Position numbers and translations under genes: made by a program. The notes under the pieces were generated by a model. The model saw only the letters and a list, made by a program, of their open reading frames with translations. It had not been told where the DNA came from and made no database searches. DNA of 64,000 nucleotides from Neoarius graeffei (Eukaryota > Chordata > Actinopteri > Siluriformes > Ariidae), in NCBI RefSeq assembly GCF_027579695.1, contig NC_083596.1, forward strand, positions 15,116,537 through 15,180,536, read 5' to 3'. Below, piece by piece: positions 56,276 through 64,000 of this stretch; position 1 is the stretch's first letter; every line of letters starts with the position of its first letter.

Positions 56276-56712
56276 CTAGTTTTTATGTCTTTAATTATGT
56301 TTTCCATTTTGCGTAGTTGTGATGATAAAACTTGATAAGCATAATTGTGCACCATTAGTAAATTGATGAAAGCCAGCATTGTGCTTGCAAATTATCTCCA
56401 TGTGGCTATAAAAACAGAGAACAAAAAGGGGCCTAAAACTGAACCTTGTGGGACACCATCTTAAACTGTTTATGCTATAAATAATCTCCATTGACTGAAG
56501 TCAAATCTAAGCCATGCAAGACCCAACAGTCGACAGTCAGGCCAAGCAGTAGGTTATTTTCCACTTCAGCTTCTTGAAACCAGATTGAAATGCATCCCTG
56601 TTGTTATTTCTACTCAAATATGAACAGAATCCCAAATGTTATATCTTAAAGATGTGTTGGATAACGAATACTAACTGATAAGATTTGTCTTCTGCATGGT
56701 TGAGGAATAATA
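56276..56712. other. shpk intron 3, no clear feature
   Basis: GAACCTTGTGGGACACCATC near 56440 resembles a coding fossil of a LINE-like repeat, but the match is too short to name. Confidence 0.35.
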
Positions 56713-56932
56713 CAGTGGTGCTTGAAAGTTTGTCAACCCTTTAGAATTTTCTATATTTCTGCATAAATATGACCTAAAACATCATCAGATTTTCACACAA
56801 GTCCTAAAAATAGATAAAAAGAACCCAGTTAAACAAATGAGAAAAAATATTATACTTGGTTATTTATTTATTGAGGAAAACTGATCTAATATTACATATC
56901 TGTGAGTGGCAAAAGTATGTGAACCTTTGGTT

Positions 56933-57893
56933 TCAGTATCTGGTGTGACCCCCTTGTGCAGCAATAACTGCAGCTAAATGTAACTGAGGTAACTGTTGAT
57001 CAGTCCTGCACACCGGCTTGGAGGAATTTTAGCCCATTCCTCCGTACAGAACAGCTTCAACTCTGAGATGTTGGTGGGTTTCCTCACATGAACTACTCGC
57101 TTCAGGTCCTTCCCCAACATTTCGATTGGGTTAAGGTCAGGACTTTGACTTGGTCATTCCAAAACATTAACTTTATTCTTCTTTAACCATTTTTTGGTAG
57201 AACGACTTGTGTGCTTAGGGTCGTTGTCTTGCTGCATGACCCATCTTCTCTTGAAAGTTGGAATTCATTGTTCCATCAATGATGGCAAGCGGTCCTAGCA
57301 AAACAGGCCCAAACCATTATACTACCACCACCATGTTTCACAGATGGGATAAGGTTCTTATGCTGGAATGCAGTGTTTTCCTTTTTCCAAACATAACGCT
57401 TCTCATTTAAACCAAAGAGTTCTATTTTGGTCTCATCTGTCCACAAAACATTTTTCCAATAGCCTTCTGGCTTGTCCACGTGATCTTTAGCAAACTGCAG
57501 ACGAGCAGCAATGTTCATTTTGGAGAGCAGTGGGTTTCTCCTTGTAACCCTGCCATGCACACCATTGTTGTTCACTGTTCTCCTGATGGTGGACTCATGA
57601 ACATTAACATTAGCCAATGTGAGAGAGGCCTTCAGTTGCTTAAAAGTTACCTTGGGGTCCTTTGTGACCTCGCTGACTATTACACGCCTTGCTCTTGGAG
57701 TGATCTTTGTTGGTCGACCACTCCTGGGGAGGGTAACAGTGGTCTTGAATTTCCTCCATTTGTACACAATCTGTCTGACTGTGGATTGGTGGAGTCCAAA
57801 CTCTTTAGAGATGGTTTTGTAACCTTTTCCAGCCTGATGAGCATCAACAATGCTTTTTCTGAGGTTCTCAGAAATCTCCTTTGTTCGTGCCAT
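56933..57893 (-). pseudogene. Tc1-like transposase, family A, with deletions
   Basis: ATG at 57893 ([14 protein letters not shown]) is open as far as WACFA. It keeps CTATTTGG without the extra T of copies A1 and A2 and reads [19 protein letters not shown]. Two deletions follow: about 11 bp after TTTTGCT, then about 80 bp between ATGAATTC and CAAGAGAAG. NPIEMLG-like end and HTRY-like C-terminus (PDTE) are still traceable to 56933. Confidence 0.88.
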
Positions 57894-57971
57894 GATACAC
57901 TTCCACAAACATGTGTTGTGAAGATCAGACTTTGATAGATCCCTGCTCTTTAAATAAAACAGCATTGTTGT

Positions 57972-58947
57972 CCCAGATAGCAAATGATGTTATTTCAATG
58001 TTGATATTTGGTCAAGATGGTTGATTTACAGTTATAGTTGAACACTGATGGTGGATCAACCATTAATCAACCACTGATAAAATAAAAAGTTGAAAAAATG
58101 TGTTCGAATCAATGTAATGGTTGAAGGAAACATTTGATCAATGTTGAATATATGTTGATTTTGTTGTCATCATACACTGCACCACTGGACAGGAGCCTGG
58201 GTGCACTCTGGGTGAGACCATTTTGTGGGAGGGGGGTTTCCTATATTTCATTGAATTTCATTTATTTAATTTAGAATTTTAATAGAGCACAAGGAACTAT
58301 GAAGAATAGATTATTATTTATGGTTATGTGCAAATCTTGTGTGTGCAACATGTAAGGAAAAAACAAACAGAAAAACAAACATCTCCGTTTTCTACCGTAC
58401 CGGCCGCTATTTGGAATGGTCCAAATAACCGTCTCTCAGAAGAGCTCGAGCTCCATTGACGACGAGACTATATTTGGTAACTCCAGACTGCATCTGGGCG
58501 GCATGGTGGTGTAGTGGTTAGCACTGTTGCCTCACAGCAAGAAGGTCCTGGGTTCGAGCCCAGCAGCTGACAAAGGCCTTTCTGTGTGGAGTTTGCATGC
58601 TGTTCATATGGGTTCCCAGATAGCAAAAATCAGTTGAATCAACATTGAAATAGCGTTTGGCAGAAAACATTGAAATGATATTGAAAGTGTCCCCTTGAAT
58701 TTGGGTTGAATCAACATTGAATTTTCAACCCTATCAGCATTGAATCAATAGTGATTCAACCATCATCTAAATAGAAATTTCTATTTAGATGATGGTTGAA
58801 TCACTATTGATTCAATGCTGATAGGGTTGAAAATTCAACGTTGATTCAACCCAAATTCAAGGGGACACTTTCAATATCATTTCAACATTATTTCAATGTT
58901 TTCTGCCAAACGCTATTTCAATGTTGATTCAACTGATTTTTGCTATC
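57972..58947. mobile_element. CCCAGATAGC-terminus foldback element(s), with SINE piece
   Basis: CCCAGATAGCAAA starts at 57972 and again near 58617; TTTGCTATCTGGG closes at 58947. The part 58617-58947 is a near-perfect palindrome with arms of about 165 bp. GT flanks the outer ends (2-bp duplication possible). Rich in TTCAATGTTGATT motifs. No coding region. Confidence 0.8.
58496..58614 (+). repeat. tRNA-derived SINE, 5' fragment
   Basis: Head GGCGGCATGGTGGTGTAGTGG with box B, cut after GGAGTTTGCATGCTG, next to the palindrome. Confidence 0.85.
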
Positions 58948-60581
58948 TGGGGTAGTCAAGACCACCTAAACCAAGACAAGACCAAGACCACAGTGTATCA
59001 AGACCAAAACAAGACCAAGACTTTGAGGGGTCAAGACCAAGACAGAGGCAGGCCGAGACCGAGTCAAGACCAAGACCAGACCAGTGTCCCACACTGCATG
59101 ACACACTTATGATAAAATGTGGAACATGCAAACCATAGGCACCCCTCAAATAGACCTGTAAGTAATCCACATTCCCATAAAAACACCCACAGAAAACAAA
59201 TGAAGATTCCTGTTCATTCACCTCTTTTGTTGACCTATATTATAAGTCTGTATAATGAAATGTCTTGATAAAATAATCAAAAGGCACTGCAGAGATGAAG
59301 TTCATGTGTGGGAATTTTCCTTTGTTTTCTATAAGCAAACAAATACAAACACTAAGGAGCTGAAATCAACTTAACCATCTTTATTTAACACTGTACTGAA
59401 TGATTTACCATCCATATAATACAGTAAAAAAAATTTGTGCAAGCAGTTTCAAAAATGATGACATCATATGCCAAACCAGAACAAACTGCAGTGCTGAAAC
59501 ATTTAAGTCCATGCGCACCACGAATGATAAACACATGGCATGGACATTGTGAAAGACCACAAAAACGTGGACTTTAAAGTAGAGTTTGGTTGCATTTTAG
59601 AAATATCAGAGACTGCAACATTCTGTGACCTAAACGTGCACGATGGGGTCTCATTATGATGCCCCCTCTACTAAAAAACCTTCTCCACTGGTGCTGAGGA
59701 GGCAGGGACTGACAGCACCTTCAGTGCCAACTTGTGGAGTTGTGGGAATCGGCCATGGTTTTTGGTTCAGAAGATGAGTGCATTGTCAGTGTCAGAGTCA
59801 TTGATGGCATCGAAGTATTTGCTTATCTGTGTTATAACACTTGAATCCTGGGCTGAGTTGCGCTTCTTGTGAGCCTTGTAGCGGGACAGAAGGCGTGGGC
59901 ATTTGACTGGTGGCGAATCACTGGATGAATTCACATTCATGGCCCCAGAGTCAGTTGCATCTCCTTCACTGTTGATCATGTTCTCCACCTCTGACAACAA
60001 AGTGTCTGAAAAACACAAACAAATACACAATGACAGGATTAAAACCATAATTCAACTTTGACTATGTAAGGACTTTTTTTTTTTACTATTTCTTTCCCTG
60101 GATAATACTAACCTGTCAGTATCCTCTTCAGCTCATCTCTGATCTTCTTCACTGATGTTGCATTTCCTCCATTTGTGACGTCCAGATCCACCCAGCTTAG
60201 GCCAAACTGTGGATCCAGCATGGTAGCCAAGAAGTACACATTGTGGTTAAAAGGTTCATCTGTTCAAATAGTTAGCTTTCAAAGCTTTCAAATAGTTAGA
60301 CAACGATATGATTGACATGGTACAATATGGCCAAACCAGTCAATTTTCTTACCATAACACTGAAATAACAATAACTTTTAATGTGAATAAACTTCCATGG
60401 AAAAGGGATAAAAGGGACAGATGTGTATTTTTCTAAACACCCATCTAACACACAGTGTGTGAAAATCTGAGTGATTGAGCGAGCCAGACTTACTCACTTA
60501 CACACACAAGCTCTAGTGTTTGACTACATAAAGTTATATATTTGTATGTGTATTTAACTCCCAAATTAGCACTCTTAAGTA

Positions 60582-62135
60582 CAACCCCGATTCCAAAAAA
60601 GTTTGGACAAAGTACAAATTGTAAATAAAAACGGAATGCAATAATTTACAAATCTCAAAAACTGATACTGTATTCACAATAGAACAGACAACATATCAAA
60701 TGTCAAAAGTGAGACATTTTGAAATTTCATGCCAAATATTGGCTCATTTGAAATTTCATAACAGCAACGCATCTCAAAAAAGTTGGGACAGGGGCAATAA
60801 GAAGCTGGAAAAGTTCAAGATACAAAACAGGAACAGCTGGAGGACCAAATTGCAACTCATTAGGTCAATTGGCAATAGGTCATTAACATGACTGGGTATA
60901 AAAAGAGCATCTTGGAGTAGCAGCGGCTCTCAGAAGTAAAGATGGGAAGAGGATCACCAATCCCCCTAATTCTGCGCCGACAAATAGTGGAGCAATATCA
61001 GAAAGGAGTTCGACAGTGTAAAATTGCAAAGAGTTTGAACATATCATCATCTACAGTGCATAATATCATCAAAAGATTCAGAGAATCTGGAAGAATCTTC
61101 GGACCCTTAGACGGCACTGCATCACATACAGGCATGCTTCTGTATTGGAAATCACAAAATGGGCTTGGGAATATTTCCAGAGAACATTATCTGTGAACAC
61201 AATTCACCGTGCCATCCGCCGTTGCCAGCTAAAACTCTATAGTTCAAAGAAGAAGCCGTATCTAAACATGATCCAGAAGCGCAGACGTCTTCTCTGGACC
61301 AAGGCTCATTTAAAATGGACTGTGGCAAAGTGGAAAACTGTTCTGTGGTCAGACAAATCAAAATTTGAAGTTCTTTATGGAAATCAGGGAAGCCGTGTCA
61401 TTCGGACTAAGGAGGAGAAGGACGACCCAAGTTGTTATCAGCGCTCAGTTCAGAAGCCTGCATCTCTGATGGTATGGGGTTGCATTAGTGTGTGTGGCAT
61501 GGGCAGCTTACACATCTGGAAAGACGCCATCAATGCTGAAAGGTATATCCAGGTTCTAGAGCAACATATGCTCCCATCCAGACGACGTCTCTTTCAGGGA
61601 AGACCTTGCATTTTCCAACATGACAATGCCAAACCACATACTGCATCAATTACAGCATCATGGCTGCGTAGAAGAAGGGTCCGGGTACTGAACTGGCCAG
61701 CCTGCAGTCCAGATCTTTCACCCATAGAAAACATTTGGCGCATCATAAAACGGAAGATACGACAAAAAAGACCTAAGACAGTTGAGCGACTAGAATCCTA
61801 CATTAGACAAGAATGGGTTAACATTCCTATCCCTAAACTTGAGCAACTTGTCTCCTCAGTCCCCAGACGTTTACAGACTGTTGTAAAGAGAAAAGGGGAT
61901 GTCTCACAGTGGTAAACATGGCCTTGTCCCAACTTTTTTGAGATGTGTTGTTGTCATGAAATTTAAAATCACCTAATTTTTCTCTTTAAATGATACATTT
62001 TCTCAGTTTAAACATTTGATATGTCATCTATGTTCTATTCTGAATAAAATATGGAATTTTGAAACTTCCACATCATTGCATTCCATTTTTATTCACAGTT
62101 TGTACTTTGTCCCAACTTTTTTGGAATCGGGGTTG
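60582..62135 (+). mobile_element. Tc1-like transposon, family B (copy B3)
   Basis: Both termini (CAACCCCGATTCCAAAAAA), TA at 60580-60581 and 62136-62137. 1554 bp. Innermost layer of the nest. Confidence 0.94.
60942..61915 (+). pseudogene. Tc1-like transposase, family B, 49-bp deletion
   Basis: The best-kept copy in the window. Open from MGRGSP at 60942 to RESGRI; then 49 bp are lost between two ATCT repeats (near 61098), shifting the frame. From about 61145 the frame is open again for 256 codons to the normal end GDVSQW. The DD34E residues are present ([27 protein letters not shown]), with Lys after the first Asp where sister copies have Glu. Confidence 0.93.
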
Positions 62136-62632
62136 TATGTGACGTATGCTTATAGCCAGGCAAAGCATGTTTAATGTGTAACTTCATAGAAGTGGAGCAT
62201 TAATGTTACTCTGTCTCCACTCTGGAGACTGCTGACTCTAGCTGTCTCACCCAGGAGAGGGAGCGCGGCGAGTATCGTTCACGTCAGAATTGACGTTGAT
62301 GTAACATAAATATATACACATTAGCTACATAGCTTTACGTCACCTGTCTCGTCATTTTTATCACATGAAAAAACATAACGTAGGAATAAGACATGTCCTG
62401 ACCCCTCACTCTCACACAAAGTTAACACTACATTAGCTAACTTAATGTTACATCCATTGTAACATTAAGGTATCTGATGCAGTGAGGTAATGTGCTAATA
62501 TGCTTGCGCGCCTAGCTAGGGGGTAAATAACCGGCCAGCCAATGAAACCGGTGTCCTGAAACATACTGTATACACATGGTTAGCAAACGTGTTTAGCTAG
62601 TATTCACTAAATCTCACTTACACTTAGCTTAC
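62136..62632. other. hAT interior, non-coding
   Basis: Between Tc1 copy B3 and the BED exon. CpG-containing, with TTAGCTA motifs. No coding block recognised. Confidence 0.5.
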
Positions 62633-63437
62633 CTTTCTTTATGCTTCCTCTCCAAGTGCCGGTAAAAGTTGGACGTGGTCCCAGCCGTCTCCGTTAGCGT
62701 TGCTTTACAAAATGTACATGTTGCGCTGTGTTTTCTTTTGGTTGTAGTTGTGCACAAAAACTCTTTGTGGTTCAGGTAACCAAGTTTTATTACAGACGAG
62801 TTGGCTGACATCTTCACACGGCCTCTTCTCCTGTCACTCACATGCACGTTTGTGGGGGGCGGTGAAAGGGGGCGGGAGGGGTGACAGCCGTTAACGGTGA
62901 CAACAATTTCGAATGATAAATGAGTCAAGTTATTGGTTGTACTCGAAGCAATACGATTTACGCAAAATCACAGCAATGATATTAACAAGTAAATCCAAAA
63001 ATGCACAGGCAATTTATTGATATCCCCACAGTTGTGGTCTTGACCGGTCTTGAAATAAAATCCGAGTCCACTTTGTCTGAGACCGAGACAAGACCGAGTA
63101 AAAATGCAGTCGATTCCGAGACGAGACCGAGACCTTCAAAAAGTGGTCTCGAGACCAAGACCGATCTTGAGTACTACAACACTATAAAACAGGGTGCCCA
63201 CTCACACCTGATTGTCATCCCATTGATTGAAAACACCTGACTCTAATTTCACCTTCAAATTAACTGCTAATCCTAGAGGTTCACATACTTTTGCCACTCA
63301 CAGATATGTAATACTGGATCATTTTCCTCAATAAATAAATGACCAAGTATAATATTTTTGTCTCATTTGTTTAACTGGGTCCTCTTTATCTACTTTTAGG
63401 ACTTGTGTGAAAATCTGATGATGTTTTAGGTCATACT

Positions 63438-64000
63438 CAGGGGTTAAATTGGGCCGGGGCTGTCCGGGGCTGAGCCCCGGCACATAAGCTCGGAGCGGAT
63501 GGCATATGATCACGCACACATCAAAAGCAACAAACCCTTTTCACGATTTTCAGTTCTGAATAATTAAATATCGTTTTATTAATCAATAAACCCATGACTT
63601 TTATGAGATAGATCATAGTTTTCCTGATAACAAGATGACCTGTCAAAGCTATTTAGAACAGAACTTGCGATCAGAGATTCTGGTTTCTGGAACACTGCGT
63701 GGGTTGCCAATTCCACTTTTTATAAGCGACTTTGGGGTTTCTTTTTTTGTGAGCTCGCTTTAAAAAAAATCAGAAGTCATGGTTTGCGGGTTTTTGGGCT
63801 TGTGTTTCAGCGTTGTGACTTGTTTATAATTTTCTCCGTACACCGTCTCCCCTTTTACCTGCATACGATCCTAATCCATCAGAGGTGCTTGAACGAACTG
63901 TCTGTGCATTTGGCGAGTTCAATTTCCAGGGGAAAAAATAATACTGATCTAAATATGTTGTGTTTTTATTTTTAGACAGTACGTGTTTAGCAAAACACAT
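63438..64000. mobile_element. Probable further hAT-like element, cut by window edge
   Basis: CAGGGGTTAAATTGGGCC near 63438 replaces the expected Tc1 terminus and looks like an hAT end; CCGGGGCTGAGCCCCGG just inside is a palindrome. GGTTGCCAATTCC at 63702 recalls the GTTGCCAGAT block of the other hATs. The other end lies outside the window. Confidence 0.45.

Larger units (their letters stand above)
59574..62821 (-). pseudogene. hAT transposase, BED zinc finger, incomplete
   Basis: Exon 1 (62821-62633): MSANSSVIKLGYLNHKEF, then CTFCKATLTETAGTTSNFYR, HLERKHK, a BED zinc finger (C-x2-C, H-x4-H), donor AAAG|gtaagc. Later exon (60259-60113): EPFNHNVYFLATMLDPQFGL, a conserved hAT block. Last exon (60005-59574): DTLLSEVENM, KYFDAINDSDTDNALIF, FPQLHKLALKVLSVPASSAP, the hAT dimerisation domain. 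Breaks: TGA for Trp after NALIF, and an extra T after EKVF. The middle exons with the catalytic Asp residues are missing; Tc1 copy B3 sits in that gap. Confidence 0.85.
57963..63184 (-). mobile_element. hAT transposon with BED-finger gene, hosting further insertions
   Basis: Exact 8-bp target duplication TAAAACAG at 57955-57962 and 63185-63192 inside the Tc1. Termini CATTGTTGT and TAGTGTTGTAGTACTC (on -), both followed by GGTCTTGGTCTCG-like subterminal repeats (58950-59090 and 63040-63175). Transposase pieces lie on -. Inside are a foldback element with a SINE (57972-58947) and Tc1 copy B3. Confidence 0.88.
56713..63437 (-). mobile_element. Tc1-like transposon, family A (copy A3), outer layer of a nest
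   Basis: Left terminus CAGTGGTGCTTGAAAG at 56713 after TA. The element runs to 57962, is interrupted by a 5.2-kb hAT, resumes at 63193 (GGTGCCCACTCACACC) and breaks off at about 63437 where another repeat begins. Confidence 0.88.

Overview
The window is teleost fish genomic DNA. It holds spliced vertebrate genes with GT-AG introns, a very high density of Tc1/mariner and hAT DNA transposons, and many tRNA-derived SINEs of the widespread fish Mermaid/AFC-like type. The repeats would fit an otophysan such as a catfish, but the sequence does not fix the species.

Host genes. Three protein-coding genes are supported. (1) A P2X ATP-gated cation channel, best matched to p2rx5 (the fish paralogue p2rx8 is not excluded), on +. 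It has 11 coding exons from 3418 to 34833 (375 aa) and a possible twelfth exon at 34914-35148 that would give a 450-aa form. (2) emc6, subunit 6 of the ER membrane protein complex, on -, with a single coding exon (41903-42235) and an inferred upstream non-coding exon near 44.8 kb. (3) The first three coding exons of shpk (sedoheptulokinase) on +, starting at 49974; the gene leaves the window. From memory of human 17p13.2, P2RX5-EMC6-SHPK have the same order and relative orientation there, but TAX1BP3 and CTNS, which lie between EMC6 and SHPK in human, are absent here.

Layout. 1-3.3 kb: SINE end, a dead Tc1 copy, a foldback element and a tandem SINE array. 3.4-34.8 kb: p2rx5, with introns filled by repeats. 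Intron 1 (12 kb) carries SINEs, MITEs, a THAP-type transposon end and an hAT. Intron 6 carries a Tc1. Intron 7 carries a 4-kb intron-bearing DDE element (about DD35E) and a Tc1 with an hAT inside it, itself holding a SINE. 35.3-38.9 kb: a Tc1 with a second, internally rearranged Tc1 inside. 39.9-40.8 kb: hAT. 41.9-44.8 kb: emc6, whose 5' UTR intron holds a Tc1-like MITE split by a THAP-type element that carries a 79-bp minisatellite. 45-49.8 kb: SINE, LINE remnants, MITEs. 50-64 kb: shpk introns with SINEs, an RTE LINE end, a THAP-type element (52.0-53.1 kb) and a nest of at least four layers (56.7-63.4 kb) built on a Tc1 and a BED-finger hAT.

Most notable. Three relics at 10.45, 42.6 and 52.0 kb share long terminal inverted repeats with an embedded CAAGATGGCGGC-like (YY1-type) motif. 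They carry first exons of a THAP protein at one end and, facing it, of a protein resembling the N-terminus of SWIM/YqaJ-type proteins at the other. This suggests a larger two-gene DNA transposon with a promoter in each terminus. In p2rx5, exon 7 follows a (TTTC)n microsatellite that serves as its polypyrimidine tract and is followed by a rare GC donor. No CRISPR array, tRNA or rRNA gene, or bacterial-type operon was seen.
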